From NCBI GenBank assembly GCA_019218365.1, contig JAHUUJ010000002.1, positions 248,001-312,000 on the forward strand: DNA of 64,000 nt. Direction: 5' to 3'. Under the pieces are notes generated by a model. It had not been told where the DNA came from and made no database searches. It saw only the letters and a program-made list of their open reading frames with translations. Positions within the stretch are counted from its first letter, which is position 1; each line of letters opens with the position of its first letter. The translations under genes were made by a program, and so were the position numbers. The DNA comes from Actinomycetaceae bacterium TAE3-ERU4 (GTDB lineage Bacteria; Actinomycetota; Actinomycetes; Actinomycetales; Actinomycetaceae). Positions 1 through 10,750 of this stretch are shown piece after piece.

Positions 1-2745
1 CGTGGTCGCCCGGTAACCGGTCCGTCAAACCGCCCCCTTAAGTCCATTTCGGACATGCTTAAGGGTAAGCAGGGACGTTTCCGCCAGAACCTACTCGGTA
101 AGCGTGTTGACTACTCGGGTCGTTCCGTTATCGTGGTTGGTCCGCAGCTTAAGCTCCACCAGTGTGGTCTACCCAAGCAGATGGCTCTGGAACTGTTCAA
201 GCCCTTTGTAATGAAGCGTCTGGAAGAACGTAAGTTTGCCCAGAACGTCAAGGCCGCTAAGCGCATGGTTGAGCGCCAGCGACGTGAGGTTTGGGACGTC
301 CTCGACGAGGTAATTCGTGAGCACCCGGTTTTGCTAAACCGTGCGCCCACCCTACACCGTTTGGGTATTCAGGCCTTCGAACCCCAGCTGGTTGAAGGTA
401 AGGCTATTCAGCTTCACCCGCTTGTTTGTAGCGCGTTCAACGCTGACTTCGACGGTGACCAGATGGCTGTTCACTTGCCCCTGGGTGCTGAAGCGCAGGC
501 TGAAGCTCGTATCTTGATGCTGTCTTCGAACAACATCTTGAAGCCTTCTGACGGTCGTCCGGTAACCATTCCGGCACAGGACATGGTAATCGGTCTGTTC
601 CACCTGACTTCTAACCCTGACCCTGCGGTTGAAGTAAAGCGTGACAACGAGGGTAATGAGGTTTTGCCTTACTTCTCCTCGGTAGCTGAAGCAATCATGG
701 CTTACGATGCGGGTAACCTGCACCTTAACGCCCAGTGCTTGATTCACTTCGACTCGCTAATTCCGCCGCGTGATTGGGAAGCTCCCGAGGGCTGGACCGA
801 GGGTGACCCGGTTGACCTGGTAACTTCCCTTGGTCGTACCCTGTTTAACGACACCCTACCGGTTGAGTACCCCTTCGTGAACCACGAGGTCACTAAGAAG
901 CAGCTCGGTAAGATTGTTAACGATTTGGCTGAGCGTTACCCCAAGGCTCTGGTTGCCGCTTCACTGGACGCTTTGAAGCAGGCTGGTTACGACTGGGCGC
1001 CCCGTTCGGGTATTACCATTGCCTTCACCGACATCGTCGGCCCGAAGGACAAGCCGGAAATTCTTGCCAAGTACGAGGCTCGTGCAGCTAAGACTCAGGA
1101 AGACTTCGAACTCGGTGCGATTAAGGATGAAGAACGTTACGTTGACCTAGTCAACATTTGGACCGAAGCGACCGATGAGGTTGCCGCGGCCATGCGTAAG
1201 AACTTCCCCGAACGCAACACCGTTTACCGGATGGTTTACTCCGGTGCGCGTGGTAACTGGGACCAGATTCGTCAGATTGCGGGTATGCGTGGTCTGGTAT
1301 CTGACCCGAAGCAAAAGCTCATTGAGCGTCCGATTAAGTCGAACTACCGCGAAGGTCTTTCCGTTCTGGAATACTTCATCGCGACCCACGGTGCCCGTAA
1401 GGGTCTGGCCGACACCGCGCTACGTACCGCTGACTCTGGTTACCTAACCCGTCGTCTAGTGGACGTTTCGCAGGACGTCATTATTCGTGAGGAAGACTGT
1501 GGCACGCGCCGCGGTCTGGTTATGCCGATCGGTGAGGTTAAGGACGGTCAGGTTGTCGAGCTCGACATCGTGGAAACCACCGCTTACGCCCGTACCTTGG
1601 CGAAGGACGTTACGGATGCCGAAGGCAACGTAGTGGCTCACGCCGGCCAGGACGTCGGTGATGTTCTCATTGAACAGCTTATTGCTGCCGGGGTTACCCA
1701 GATTACCGTTCGTTCTGTACTGACCTGTGAATCTGCTGTTGGTTGCTGTGCGGCCTGCTATGGTCGTTCCTTGGCTACCGGTAAGCGCGTTGACATCGGT
1801 GAGGCCGTCGGTATTATCGCTGCTCAGTCCATTGGTGAGCCCGGTACGCAGCTAACCATGCGTACCTTCCACACCGGTGGTGTCGCATCAGCTGCTGACA
1901 TTACCCAGGGTCTGCCCCGTGTGCAGGAACTCTTCGAAGCCCGTACTCCTAAGGGTGAAGCGGAAATCGCGGAAGCTTCCGGTCGCATCAAGATTGATGA
2001 TGAAGACCCGAGCGCACGTCGCGTAATCATCGTTCGTGATGACGGCGATGAGGACTTGGTAGTTGAGGTTTCTCGCCGCCAGGAGCTCTTGGTCGCTGCC
2101 GGTGACCACATTGAAGCCGGAGAGCAGCTAACCGAGGGGCGTATTGACCCGAAGAAGCTCTTGCGTATCAAGGGACAGAACGAAACTCAGCGTCAGTTGG
2201 TTTCGGAAGTTCAGGAAGTTTACCGTTCGCAGGGTGTAGACATTCACTCCAAGCACATTGAGGTAATCGTTCGCCAGATGCTCCGTCGCGTAACCGTGAT
2301 TGACTCCGGTGACACCAACTTGCTACCCGGTGAACTCGTTGACCAGGCTGCATACAAGCGTGAGAACCGTCGCGTGATGTCCGAGGGACGTAAGCCCGCT
2401 TCGGCTCGTCCTGAGCTGATGGGTATCACCAAGGCTTCCTTGGCTACCGATTCGTGGCTATCTGCCGCTTCGTTCCAGGAAACCACTAAGGTGTTGACCG
2501 AGGCCGCGATGACCGGTAAGTCCGACCCCTTGGTCGGTCTGAAGGAAAACGTCATCCTCGGTAAGCTCATTCCGGCTGGTACCGGTTTGCAGCGTTACCA
2601 GGAAGTTATCGTGGAACCGACACAGGAAGCAATGGACCAGGTTGGTTACACTCGCGCCGAAATGGATCCCACATCGGTGCTGGAAGATGATTCCTTCCCG
2701 TTCTCCGGTTTGGATTTCGGAACTTCTTTCTCTGACAGTTTCTAA
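1..2745 (+). CDS. rpoC: RNA polymerase subunit beta' (5' end outside window)
   Basis: This is the catalytic large subunit of DNA-dependent RNA polymerase. The reading frame is open from base 1, so the gene starts before the window; 914 residues are visible and roughly the first 380-400 of a typical actinobacterial beta' are missing. The active-site motif NADFDGDQ, whose three Asp hold the catalytic magnesium, is encoded at 439-462. A cysteine cluster ([11 protein letters not shown], near 1725-1760) matches the second zinc site, and the bridge-helix/trigger-loop region follows it ([19 protein letters not shown]). The C-terminus is complete and is followed by a strong terminator, so rpoC ends its transcription unit here. 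Confidence 0.98.
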   Translation, partial: RGRPVTGPSNRPLKSISDMLKGKQGRFRQNLLGKRVDYSGRSVIVVGPQLKLHQCGLPKQMALELFKPFVMKRLEERKFAQNVKAAKRMVERQRREVWDVLDEVIREHPVLLNRAPTLHRLGIQAFEPQLVEGKAIQLHPLVCSAFNADFDGDQMAVHLPLGAEAQAEARILMLSSNNILKPSDGRPVTIPAQDMVIGLFHLTSNPDPAVEVKRDNEGNEVLPYFSSVAEAIMAYDAGNLHLNAQCLIHFDSLIPPRDWEAPEGWTEGDPVDLVTSLGRTLFNDTLPVEYPFVNHEVTKKQLGKIVNDLAERYPKALVAASLDALKQAGYDWAPRSGITIAFTDIVGPKDKPEILAKYEARAAKTQEDFELGAIKDEERYVDLVNIWTEATDEVAAAMRKNFPERNTVYRMVYSGARGNWDQIRQIAGMRGLVSDPKQKLIERPIKSNYREGLSVLEYFIATHGARKGLADTALRTADSGYLTRRLVDVSQDVIIREEDCGTRRGLVMPIGEVKDGQVVELDIVETTAYARTLAKDVTDAEGNVVAHAGQDVGDVLIEQLIAAGVTQITVRSVLTCESAVGCCAACYGRSLATGKRVDIGEAVGIIAAQSIGEPGTQLTMRTFHTGGVASAADITQGLPRVQELFEARTPKGEAEIAEASGRIKIDDEDPSARRVIIVRDDGDEDLVVEVSRRQELLVAAGDHIEAGEQLTEGRIDPKKLLRIKGQNETQRQLVSEVQEVYRSQGVDIHSKHIEVIVRQMLRRVTVIDSGDTNLLPGELVDQAAYKRENRRVMSEGRKPASARPELMGITKASLATDSWLSAASFQETTKVLTEAAMTGKSDPLVGLKENVILGKLIPAGTGLQRYQEVIVEPTQEAMDQVGYTRAEMDPTSVLEDDSFPFSGLDFGTSFSDSF

Positions 2746-2770
2746 AGACTGTTAGTAAATAGTTAGTATT

Positions 2771-2806
2771 TGGCCCCCGTTGGAAACAACGGGGGCCAAA
2801 CTTTTG
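2771..2806 (+). terminator. Intrinsic terminator after rpoC
   Basis: A perfect 11-bp stem (TGGCCCCCGTT / AACGGGGGCCA) with a GGAAAC loop lies 25 bases after the rpoC stop and is followed by a short T-rich stretch. It should separate the rpoC transcript from the aminopeptidase gene. Confidence 0.85.
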
Positions 2807-2902
2807 CCCGCCGTGGGCGAAAAAGGATAACGCGATTCTTTTTTCTGCTTGTCCTCGTGTAAAAATGGGAGGGAACCACTGTTGTATTTTGAAAGGTGAC
2901 TT

Positions 2903-5470
2903 ATGCCAGGGACAAACCTGACTCGTGAAGAGGCAATGACCCGTTCCGAGATCGTGAAAGTCAACAATTACCAGGTAGAACTGGATTTGACTAAGGGCGA
3001 GGAAATTTTTGGTTCTCGCACCACAATTGATTTTGCAGCTACTGCCGGGGAATCTACCTTCGTTGACTTGATTGCCGCGCAGGTCCACTCAATTGAGCTT
3101 AACGGTAAGCAGCTAGAAGTTGCTTCCGCCTACGCTGACTCGCGGATTGCTTTGGAGGGTCTGCAAGAGAGCAACACTCTAGTTGTCGACGCCGACTGCA
3201 ACTACATGCATACAGGTGAAGGCCTGCACCGTTTCGTCGACCCAGTAGATGGCGAAGCCTACACTTACAGTCAGTTTGAAGTACCTGACGCACGTCGTGT
3301 TTACGCTACTTTTGAACAGCCTAACCTAAAGGCGACCTACACCTTCACTGTAACCACTCCGAAGCACTGGACGGTTTTTTCTAACTCTCCGACACCCCAG
3401 CCGCGCATTGAAGGGGAAAAGGCTGTCTTTGAGTTCTCGGAAACAGAGAAAATTTCGACTTACATTACCGCGATTGTGGCCGGCCCTTACGTTGGTAAGA
3501 CCGGAGAACTTACCAGCGCCGATGGCCGTACCATTCCGTTGGGAGTCTACTGCCGTCCTTCCTTGGAAAAGTACCTGGACGCTGACGAAATTATGGACAT
3601 TACCCGCCAGGGCTTTAAGTTCTTTGAGAACGAGTACGGCTGTTCCTACCCGTTCCGTAAGTACGACCAGATTTTTGTTCCCGAGTACAACGCGGGAGCG
3701 ATGGAAAATGCCGGTTGTGTAACTTTCCGTGACGAAATGCTCTTCCGTTCTACCCCAACCGAAGCTCAGGTTGAGTCTCGCGCAAACACTATTTTGCACG
3801 AGCTTGCGCACATGTGGTTTGGTGACTTGGTGACGATGACCTGGTGGAATGACCTATGGCTAAATGAATCTTTTGCCGAGTACATGTCTCACTTGGCTCT
3901 GGCTGAGGGAACTCGTTGGAAGGATGCTTGGACTGGATTCATGCTCCGTAAGGACTGGGGAATGAACCAAGACCAGCTGCCTTCTACCCACCCGATTGTC
4001 GCCCCGATTCGTGACCTGGCCGATGTTGAGGTTAACTTCGACGGAATTACCTACGCAAAGGGTGCGGCAGTTTTGCGTCAGCTCGCTTCTTATGTTGGCC
4101 GTGAGGCTTTCGTTGAAGGTCTGCGTGCTTACTTTAAGAAGCACTCTTGGTCAAACACTGTTTTGCCTGACCTGTTGACCCAGCTTGAAGCTGCTTCGGG
4201 TCGTGACCTGTCGGCTTGGTCGAAGGTTTGGCTGGAGGAAGCCGGCGTGAACCTGATGCGTTCGCGCATTTCCGTGGATGAAGCGGGCAATATGACCAAG
4301 GTTGAGGTTCTGCAGGAGTCCTTCAACGCCGGTGCTTCCTTGCGTCCGCACCGCATGGCTGTTGCCGGATACACCCTGGATGAGGCGGGCGAAAAGATGG
4401 AGCGCGTTTTCCAGGTTTCTCTTGATGTAACTGGCGAAAGCACCGAGATTCCCGAGCTGGTTGGTAAGCCTCGCCCGGATGTTTTCTTGCTCAACGATGG
4501 AGACTTGACCTACACGAAGATTCGTCTTGACGAGCATTCTTTGGCTGCCGCGGAAAAGCACATTGATAAGTTTACTGACCCGCTGACTCGTTCAATCATC
4601 ATGGCTAGTGCTTGGGACATGACTCGCGACTGTGAGCTTTCTTCCAAGAGCTTCGTGAACTTGGTATTGCGTGAATTGCCAATCGAAACGAACTCGACCG
4701 TAATGCTCCTTTTGCTGCGTAACCTCAACCAGGCTCTTACTTCCTACATTGCAAAGGATGATCGTCTCGACCTTTACACCAAGTCTGCCGAGGTCTTGCG
4801 TGGTTTGGCAGAGTCTGCCGAGGCCGGTTCTGACGCCCAGTTGCAGCTAGTTCGCGCCGCTGTTTCCTGGTCTACTTCTGATGAGCAGGTTGCCTGGGTT
4901 AAGGCTCTTCACGCTGGCGAAGTTTGCCTTGAAGGGCTGGTCTTGGACATTGACCTGAAGTGGCACCTGGTTACCAAGCTTGTTGCTGCCGGCATCTATG
5001 GTGATTCTGAGATTGAGGCAATGTTGCAGGAAGACCCGACCCTGACCGGTTCGCAGCGCGCTGCCGGGGCTCGTGCGGCTAAGCCCAGTGCAGAGGTAAA
5101 GCAGGAAACCTTTACTGCTTGCATGAGCGATAAGTCGATCCCGAATGATACTCGTATCGCGATGATGCAGGGAATGTGGGCACAGTCTGCACTTCGTCCT
5201 GAACTGTATGAAGGCCTGGTTTCTTCCTACTTTGAGCAGGTCAAGGGAATGTGGAATGACAACACCCACCACACTGCTGAAACTATCGCGATTTTGCTCT
5301 TCCCCGCGCCGCTTGCCGGTTTGGTTGAAGGCAATGAGGCCCCCGCTCCTCAGGCACACGCTTGGTTGGCGGAAAACACTGAGGAAAACACCTCGGCTGG
5401 TCTGATTCGTATGGTGACTGAACGCCTTGATGGTGTAGAGCGTGCCTTGCGTGTCCAGTCTGTGAAGTAG
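2903..5470 (+). CDS. pepN: Aminopeptidase N (M1 family zinc metallopeptidase)
   Basis: A cytosolic aminopeptidase that removes N-terminal residues from peptides. The 855-residue protein has the M1 substrate motif GAMENAG at residues 265-271 and the zinc site HELAH at 299-303, with the third ligand Glu322 in NESFAEY, exactly the HEXXH-X18-E spacing. A long helical C-terminal domain follows (ERAP1-like in actinobacterial PepN). No signal peptide is seen. The ATG is preceded by AAAGGTGA, a usable ribosome binding site. The gene stands alone between two strong terminators. The activity class is secure; substrate preference cannot be read from the sequence. Confidence 0.95.
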   Translation: MPGTNLTREEAMTRSEIVKVNNYQVELDLTKGEEIFGSRTTIDFAATAGESTFVDLIAAQVHSIELNGKQLEVASAYADSRIALEGLQESNTLVVDADCNYMHTGEGLHRFVDPVDGEAYTYSQFEVPDARRVYATFEQPNLKATYTFTVTTPKHWTVFSNSPTPQPRIEGEKAVFEFSETEKISTYITAIVAGPYVGKTGELTSADGRTIPLGVYCRPSLEKYLDADEIMDITRQGFKFFENEYGCSYPFRKYDQIFVPEYNAGAMENAGCVTFRDEMLFRSTPTEAQVESRANTILHELAHMWFGDLVTMTWWNDLWLNESFAEYMSHLALAEGTRWKDAWTGFMLRKDWGMNQDQLPSTHPIVAPIRDLADVEVNFDGITYAKGAAVLRQLASYVGREAFVEGLRAYFKKHSWSNTVLPDLLTQLEAASGRDLSAWSKVWLEEAGVNLMRSRISVDEAGNMTKVEVLQESFNAGASLRPHRMAVAGYTLDEAGEKMERVFQVSLDVTGESTEIPELVGKPRPDVFLLNDGDLTYTKIRLDEHSLAAAEKHIDKFTDPLTRSIIMASAWDMTRDCELSSKSFVNLVLRELPIETNSTVMLLLLRNLNQALTSYIAKDDRLDLYTKSAEVLRGLAESAEAGSDAQLQLVRAAVSWSTSDEQVAWVKALHAGEVCLEGLVLDIDLKWHLVTKLVAAGIYGDSEIEAMLQEDPTLTGSQRAAGARAAKPSAEVKQETFTACMSDKSIPNDTRIAMMQGMWAQSALRPELYEGLVSSYFEQVKGMWNDNTHHTAETIAILLFPAPLAGLVEGNEAPAPQAHAWLAENTEENTSAGLIRMVTERLDGVERALRVQSVK

Positions 5471-5500
5471 TTTCATACTTTTCCCCGTTAAGGGGAGAGT

Positions 5501-5542
5501 GGGGCGTGGGAAACTTTCGGGTTCCCACGCCCCAATATTTTT
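5501..5542 (+). terminator. Intrinsic terminator after pepN
   Basis: A perfect 12-bp GC-rich stem (GGGGCGTGGGAA / TTCCCACGCCCC) with a 9-base loop, followed by AATATTTTT, starts 30 bases after the pepN stop. Confidence 0.88.
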
Positions 5543-5690
5543 GGGAAATTTTATTTTGTAAATCTGAAATAGCCTGCTGTTTTCCGCTTTCGTTTAAGTG
5601 GGGTGTTTACCGCTGCTTACGATAATTTTGCGCTTTGGACAACCACTTAGTTTTCCTCTGTTTCAGACTACTTCTTTTCGCCCGGTGCCT

Positions 5691-5696
5691 TATTCT
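5691..5696 (+). promoter_or_regulatory. Putative -10 box of a leaderless transcript (DUF885 gene)
   Basis: TATTCT (TANNNT type) sits 7 bases before the ATG at 5704. No Shine-Dalgarno sequence lies between them, so transcription probably starts at or beside the start codon. No clear -35 hexamer is visible. Confidence 0.5.
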
Positions 5697-5703
5697 GGGT
5701 GCC

Positions 5704-7320
5704 ATGAGTATTGAACAGATTGCAGACGAATATGTCTCGGCAGTAATAGATATTTCTCCGGAAACCGCTACCGTTTTGGGGGTGGCGCAGGGGCAGGATG
5801 GCTGGTCTGACTATTCCCCGCAAGGCGTTGAAGAATACGCGCACCTAGAAGCTCGTACTTTGCGGAAGCTAGAATCTACGCAGGCTGTCAATGAGAGCGA
5901 AGAAATTACCAGGGCGGCAATGTTAGATCGTTTGGGAGTTTCGCGGCAGTTGCATGAACTGGGGGAGCCCTATCGGCGTTTAAATAATATTCACTCTCCA
6001 ATTCAAATTGTGCGTGATACTTTCGCTCAGATGGATACTTCCACGGCTGAGGGCAAGGGAAACGTTCGCTCCCGTCTTTCCAAAGTGGGGGAGGCCTTTC
6101 GTGGATATGCGCAGACTTTACGTGAAGGGGCATCTCGCGGATTGCTGCCTGCACGCCGACAGGTGCTTTTAGGGATTGCACAGTTGGAACAGATGGGGGC
6201 GAAAGATTCTGTTTTCACTATTTATGGTCAGGAATCTGCAGCTACCTCGGGTGAAGTTGATGCAGCTCGATCGGCAAGCATGGACCTGGCCCGCTTCTTG
6301 CGTGAAGAAATTTTGCCCGCGGCTCCGCAAGTCGATGCAGTGGGGCGTGAACGCTACGAGGTCTTCAGCCACGATTTTGTTGGGCATCGCATTGACTTAG
6401 ACGAAACTTATGAGTGGGGGCAAGAGGAACTCGCCCGTATCGTACGGGAACAAGAGAGCGTGGCTGGCGAACTTTACGGTAAGGGTACGAGCGTTACTGA
6501 AGCCATCGATCGATTAAATAACGACCCGGCCTATGCGCTGGAGGGAGTTGAGAGCCTTCAGGCATGGATGCAGCGTACTGCCGATGGCGTGGTTGCACGG
6601 ATGGACGGGGTTCATTTTGAAATTCCTGAACAAATTAAACGCATTGAGTGCTGCATCGACAAAGCTGGTACCGGCGGTATTTACTACACCGGGCCCTCGG
6701 AAGATTTTAAGCGTCCTGGGCGCATGTGGTGGTCGGTACCGGCGGGGGAGACTCGCTTTGTTACCTGGCAGGAACTAACCACCGTCTATCACGAAGGGGT
6801 TCCCGGACATCACCTCCAGATTGGTCAGCAGATGGTTGAATCTGAGCGCTTGAACAGATGGCGCCGGCAAATGTGCTTTAACTCCGGACACGCGGAAGGG
6901 TGGGCGCTGTATGCGGAACGCCTAATGGACGAACTGGGATTTTTCCCCAATGCGGGATATCGCATGGGACTACTCGATGGCCAGCGTTTACGTGCGGCTC
7001 GGGTTGTGCTTGATATCGGCGTTCACCTCGGAAAGATGCGTCCCGACGGAAACGGAGTCTGGGACGCAGAGTATGCATGGCAGTTTATGAAGGAAAATGT
7101 GGCTATGGCCGATGGTTTCCTTCGTTTTGAAGTGGATCGTTATCTGGGGTGGCCCGGACAGGCTCCTTCCTATAAGGTAGGGCAGCGTCTGTGGGAACAA
7201 ATGCGTGATGAGTTCCTGGCCAAGCGTCCGGGAGAACTCAAGGAATTCCACCGTCTTGCCCTGCGTGAAGGGACACTTCCTCTCGGGGTATTACGAGAAG
7301 TTCTTCTTTCTCAAGCCTAG
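5704..7320 (+). CDS. DUF885 family putative zinc metallopeptidase
   Basis: A 538-residue protein of the DUF885 family, which is peptidase-like and widespread in actinobacteria. The diagnostic HEGVPGHH motif lies at residues 363-370, and a downstream glutamate in the segment SGHAEGWALYAE would complete a thermolysin-like zinc site. The frame stays open upstream to 5635, but those extra 23 residues are hydrophobic and would lie upstream of the likely transcription start; the ATG at 5704, placed 7 bases after TATTCT, is the better choice and leaves a cytosolic protein. The substrate is unknown. It follows pepN on the same strand but in a separate transcription unit. Confidence 0.9.
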   Translation: MSIEQIADEYVSAVIDISPETATVLGVAQGQDGWSDYSPQGVEEYAHLEARTLRKLESTQAVNESEEITRAAMLDRLGVSRQLHELGEPYRRLNNIHSPIQIVRDTFAQMDTSTAEGKGNVRSRLSKVGEAFRGYAQTLREGASRGLLPARRQVLLGIAQLEQMGAKDSVFTIYGQESAATSGEVDAARSASMDLARFLREEILPAAPQVDAVGRERYEVFSHDFVGHRIDLDETYEWGQEELARIVREQESVAGELYGKGTSVTEAIDRLNNDPAYALEGVESLQAWMQRTADGVVARMDGVHFEIPEQIKRIECCIDKAGTGGIYYTGPSEDFKRPGRMWWSVPAGETRFVTWQELTTVYHEGVPGHHLQIGQQMVESERLNRWRRQMCFNSGHAEGWALYAERLMDELGFFPNAGYRMGLLDGQRLRAARVVLDIGVHLGKMRPDGNGVWDAEYAWQFMKENVAMADGFLRFEVDRYLGWPGQAPSYKVGQRLWEQMRDEFLAKRPGELKEFHRLALREGTLPLGVLREVLLSQA

Positions 7321-7328
7321 ACAGTGTT

Positions 7329-7371
7329 AGCCCGGCTGAAACGTTGTGAAACATGACGCAAAAGCCGGGCT
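7329..7371 (+). terminator. Possible weak terminator after the DUF885 gene
   Basis: AGCCCGGCT and AGCCGGGCT form a perfect 9-bp stem 8 bases after the stop codon, but the loop is 25 bases long and only a broken T-run (GCATTGTATTTT) follows. It may be a terminator or simply an mRNA 3' end structure. Confidence 0.5.
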
Positions 7372-7402
7372 GCATTGTATTTTCCGTTACTTATCGGTAG
7401 TA

Positions 7403-7612
7403 TTGACAACGGTGCCCGCTACCTGCGGGTTCCTAGTTTCGTAGCTTTGGCGTTTTGCTAAGGCTCTCGGGCTCCCTGCTTCGTCGGAGCTCCGGACGTC
7501 GCCCTCGGGCAGGCGGGCCGGCCCCTGTGCGGAGCAGTCTGCTCTCACGAAATGGGGTTTGCAGGTCGCGCATTAGTTTAAGTAATGTCCATTTTTTATA
7601 GACGGAGTAATA
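7403..7612 (+). promoter_or_regulatory. Structured GC-rich leader of the str operon
   Basis: This is the non-coding stretch before rpsL. A TTGACA lies at 7403-7408 but I see no convincing -10 at normal spacing. A hairpin CCCGC/GCGGG occupies 7415-7429. The block 7461-7550 has 66 G+C in 90 bases by hand count, far above its surroundings, and contains several short inverted repeats, including GGGCCGGCCC and GAGCA-GTC-TGCTC. The ribosome binding site GGAG at 7603 precedes the GTG start at 7613. It is a candidate cis-regulatory leader; no named RNA family is recognised. Confidence 0.45.
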
Positions 7613-7987
7613 GTGCCTACAATTCAGCAGCTGGTCCGTAAGGGCCGCAGCGTGAAGCGCTCCAAGGTAAAGACCCCGGCGCTTAAGGGCTCGCCCCAGC
7701 GTCGCGGTGTTTGCACCCGCGTTTACACAACTACCCCCAAGAAGCCGAACTCGGCTCTGCGTAAGGTCGCCCGTGTGCGCCTGTCCAGCGGAATCGAAGT
7801 TACCGCTTACATTCCCGGCGAAGGCCACAACCTCCAGGAGCACTCCATCGTGCTAGTCCGTGGTGGTCGTGTAAAGGACCTCCCCGGTGTTCGTTACCGT
7901 ATTGTCCGCGGTTCGCTTGACACCCAGGGTGTCCGTAACCGCCAGCAGGCTCGTTCCCGCTACGGCGCGAAGAAGGAGAAGAAGTAA
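7613..7987 (+). CDS. rpsL: 30S ribosomal protein uS12
   Basis: A 124-residue decoding-centre protein of the small subunit. The conserved loop [12 protein letters not shown] surrounds Lys43, and Lys88 and Pro91 lie in [11 protein letters not shown]. The residues at these positions, where substitutions classically give streptomycin resistance or dependence, are wild-type. Translation starts at a GTG preceded by GGAG. It is the first gene of the str operon, and its TAA overlaps the ATG of rpsG by one base, which suggests translational coupling. Confidence 0.97.
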   Translation: MPTIQQLVRKGRSVKRSKVKTPALKGSPQRRGVCTRVYTTTPKKPNSALRKVARVRLSSGIEVTAYIPGEGHNLQEHSIVLVRGGRVKDLPGVRYRIVRGSLDTQGVRNRQQARSRYGAKKEKK

Positions 7988-8457
7988 TGCCACGTAAAGG
8001 CCCAGCTCCCAAGCGTCCGCTAGTAGTAGACCCCGTATACGGCTCCCCGGTTGTTACTCAGCTGGTAAACCGTGTTCTGCTTGACGGTAAGAAGTCCGTC
8101 GCTGAGCGCATTGTTTACGGTGCCCTTGAGGGTGTTCGTGACCGTGCCGACCAGGACCCGGTAGCCGTTTTGAAGCGCGCTTTGGACAACATTCGTCCCG
8201 CGCTTGAAGTACGTTCGCGCCGCGTTGGTGGTGCGACCTATCAGGTTCCCGTTGAGGTTCGCGCTTCGCGTGCCACCACCCTAGCCCTGCGCTGGTTGGT
8301 TGACTACTCGCGTCAGCGTCGTGAAAAGACGATGACCGAGCGCCTGATGAACGAAATCCTCGATGCTTCCAACGGCCTCGGCGCCGCTGTAAAGCGTCGT
8401 GAAGACATGCACAAGATGGCGGAGTCCAACAAGGCCTTCGCTCACTACCGCTGGTAA
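7987..8457 (+). CDS. rpsG: 30S ribosomal protein uS7
   Basis: A 156-residue primary binder of the 3' domain of 16S rRNA and nucleator of small-subunit head assembly. The sequence shows the family start [10 protein letters not shown] and the conserved block [15 protein letters not shown]. In E. coli S7 represses its own operon; whether that holds here cannot be seen. It overlaps rpsL by one base and is followed by fusA after 24 bases. Confidence 0.97.
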   Translation: MPRKGPAPKRPLVVDPVYGSPVVTQLVNRVLLDGKKSVAERIVYGALEGVRDRADQDPVAVLKRALDNIRPALEVRSRRVGGATYQVPVEVRASRATTLALRWLVDYSRQRREKTMTERLMNEILDASNGLGAAVKRREDMHKMAESNKAFAHYRW

Positions 8458-8481
8458 TCCATCTAAGGAAGGGCGCAAACC

Positions 8482-10599
8482 GTGGCACTTGAAGTGCTGA
8501 CTGACCTGAAAAAGGTCCGCAACATCGGCATCATGGCTCACATTGATGCTGGAAAGACAACCGTGACTGAACGTATTTTGTTCTACACGGGTATTAACTA
8601 CAAGATTGGTGAAACCCACGACGGTGCTTCTACCACCGACTGGATGGAACAGGAAAAGGAACGCGGTATTACGATTACGTCCGCCGCTGTTACCTCTTTC
8701 TGGAAGGGTAACCAGATCAACATCATCGACACCCCCGGGCACGTCGACTTCACCGTTGAGGTAGAACGCTCCTTGCGTGTTCTCGACGGTGCGGTAGCAG
8801 TGTTCGACGGTAAGGAAGGTGTTGAGCCCCAGTCCGAGACCGTATGGCGTCAGGCCGACAAGTACAACGTTCCCCGTATTTGCTTCATCAACAAGATGGA
8901 CAAGCTCGGTGCGGACTTCTACTTTTCGGTTCAGACCATCAAGGACCGTTTGGGCGCTAAGCCCGTCGTTATGACCCTGCCCATCGGCGCGGAAAACGAA
9001 TTCGCCGGTGTCATCGACCTCCGTCAGATGAAGGCCGTTCGCTTCCCCGAAAAGGACGAAAACGGTAACGAAACTCGTGGTTCGCTAGTCACTCTAGAAG
9101 AGATTCCTGAGGACTTGGTCGAAAAGGCTGAAGAATACCGCGAGGCCATGATTGAGGCCGCTGCCGAAGGTTCGGAAGAACTGATGGACAAGTACCTCGA
9201 AGAGGGTGAACTCAGCGACGCAGAAATCGTTGAGGGTATCCGCAAGCAGTGCATTAACGGTGAAATCTTCCCCGTTTACTGTGGTTCCGCCTTTAAGAAC
9301 AAGGGTGTACAGCCGGTTCTTGACGCCGTTATTGACTTCCTGCCCTCTCCGCTGGACATTCCTGCGGTTGAAGGACACGCGGTCAACAACGAAGAAGAAA
9401 CCCTGACCCGTCAGGCATCTGAAGACGAGCCTTTCTCGGCTCTGGCCTTCAAGATTGCCGCTCACCCGTTCTACGGCAAGCTGACCTTCATCCGTGTTTA
9501 CTCGGGTAAGGTTGACGCCGGTGCTCAGGTCATTAACTCGACCAAGGGCAATAAGGAACGTATCGGTAAGATTTTCCAGATGCACTCCAACAAGGAAAAC
9601 CCTGTTGACGTTGCACACGCTGGTCACATCTACGCTGTTATCGGTCTGAAGAACACCACCACTGGTGACACTCTGTCCGCTCAGGACAAGCCGATTATCC
9701 TCGAATCGATGACCTTCCCTGACCCGGTTATCCACGTGGCTATTGAGCCTAAGACTAAGGGTGACCAGGAAAAGCTAAGTATCGCGATTCAGAAGCTAGC
9801 TGAAGAAGACCCCACCTTCACCGTTCGTTTGGACGAAGAAACCGGACAGACCGTTATCGGTGGTATGGGTGAACTCCACCTAGACATCCTAGTTGACCGT
9901 ATGCGCCGCGAATTCAAGGTTGAGGCTAACGTGGGTAAGCCCCAGGTTGCCTACCGTGAAACCATTCGTAAGGCCGTCGAAAAGGTTGACTACACTCACA
10001 AGAAGCAGACCGGTGGTTCCGGTCAGTTCGCTAAGGTACAGGTTTCGTTTGAACCGCTGCCCATGGACTCCGAAGAAATGTACGAGTTCGTGGATCAGGT
10101 TACCGGTGGACGTATTCCGCGTGAATACATTCCGTCGGTCGATGCCGGTATCCAGGAAGCCATGCAGAACGGTGTTCTGGCTGGCTACCCGCTAGTTGGT
10201 ATCCGCGCCACCCTAATCGATGGTGCATACCACGATGTTGACTCGTCAGAAATGGCGTTCAAGATTGCGGGTAACATGGTTTTGAAGGAAGGCGCTAAGC
10301 GCGCTAACCCGGTCCTCCTCGAGCCGATTATGGCCGTTGAGGTCCGTACACCGGAAGAGTACATGGGTGACGTTATCGGTGACCTTAACTCCCGTCGTGG
10401 TGCCATCCAGGCTATGGATGACATCGCCGGAGCCAAGGTCGTTCGCGCCCAGGTTCCACTTTCGGAAATGTTTGGCTACGTCGGTGACCTGCGTTCTAAG
10501 ACACAGGGTCGCGCGATGTACACAATGACCTTCGACAGCTACGACGAGGTTCCTCGCAACGTGGCTGAAGAAATCATTGCCAAGAACCGGGGCGAATGA
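8482..10599 (+). CDS. fusA: Translation elongation factor G
   Basis: A 705-residue ribosome-dependent GTPase that drives translocation and, with the recycling factor, splits ribosomes. The GTPase domain shows the P-loop AHIDAGKT at residues 19-26, DTPGH near 85, and NKMD near 139. The later domains II to V follow at full length (domain IV begins near [15 protein letters not shown]). The start is GTG with an upstream AAGGAAGGG. It sits between rpsG and tuf, the usual order, with a 151-base gap before tuf that carries a hairpin. Confidence 0.98.
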   Translation: MALEVLTDLKKVRNIGIMAHIDAGKTTVTERILFYTGINYKIGETHDGASTTDWMEQEKERGITITSAAVTSFWKGNQINIIDTPGHVDFTVEVERSLRVLDGAVAVFDGKEGVEPQSETVWRQADKYNVPRICFINKMDKLGADFYFSVQTIKDRLGAKPVVMTLPIGAENEFAGVIDLRQMKAVRFPEKDENGNETRGSLVTLEEIPEDLVEKAEEYREAMIEAAAEGSEELMDKYLEEGELSDAEIVEGIRKQCINGEIFPVYCGSAFKNKGVQPVLDAVIDFLPSPLDIPAVEGHAVNNEEETLTRQASEDEPFSALAFKIAAHPFYGKLTFIRVYSGKVDAGAQVINSTKGNKERIGKIFQMHSNKENPVDVAHAGHIYAVIGLKNTTTGDTLSAQDKPIILESMTFPDPVIHVAIEPKTKGDQEKLSIAIQKLAEEDPTFTVRLDEETGQTVIGGMGELHLDILVDRMRREFKVEANVGKPQVAYRETIRKAVEKVDYTHKKQTGGSGQFAKVQVSFEPLPMDSEEMYEFVDQVTGGRIPREYIPSVDAGIQEAMQNGVLAGYPLVGIRATLIDGAYHDVDSSEMAFKIAGNMVLKEGAKRANPVLLEPIMAVEVRTPEEYMGDVIGDLNSRRGAIQAMDDIAGAKVVRAQVPLSEMFGYVGDLRSKTQGRAMYTMTFDSYDEVPRNVAEEIIAKNRGE

Positions 10600-10608
10600 G
10601 TCCCATCC

Positions 10609-10641
10609 GGTAGTGGCAGTTCAATGTGAGCTGTCACTACC
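10609..10641 (+). other. mRNA hairpin between fusA and tuf
   Basis: GGTAGTGGCAG (10609-10619) pairs with CTGTCACTACC (10631-10641) over 11 bp with one G-U pair. No T-tract follows, so it is more likely a processing or stabilising hairpin than a terminator. The remaining gap to tuf holds a possible -10 (TAATAT near 10694), consistent with extra expression of tuf. Confidence 0.5.
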
Positions 10642-10750
10642 ACCAGCAAGAATAATCAAATCTGGTAGGCACTCATCGCCCGCAGATGTTACGCTAATAT
10701 CTGCCGCAGGCTGAGAAAAAATTTAACTACCCTAGTCCAGGAGGACACAA

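Noticed and set aside
2606-3088. Minus-strand open frame across the rpoC-pepN junction
   Set aside because: It crosses the rpoC terminator and the pepN ribosome binding site and has no family features; it is a shadow frame.
5635-5703. N-terminal extension of the DUF885 protein as a signal peptide
   Set aside because: The 23 upstream codons are hydrophobic, but the likely -10 (5691-5696) lies inside them, so they would not be transcribed.
7433-7843. Minus-strand frame over the rpsL leader and gene
   Set aside because: It lies opposite rpsL and the GC-rich leader and encodes low-complexity Arg/Pro-rich sequence; not supported as a gene.
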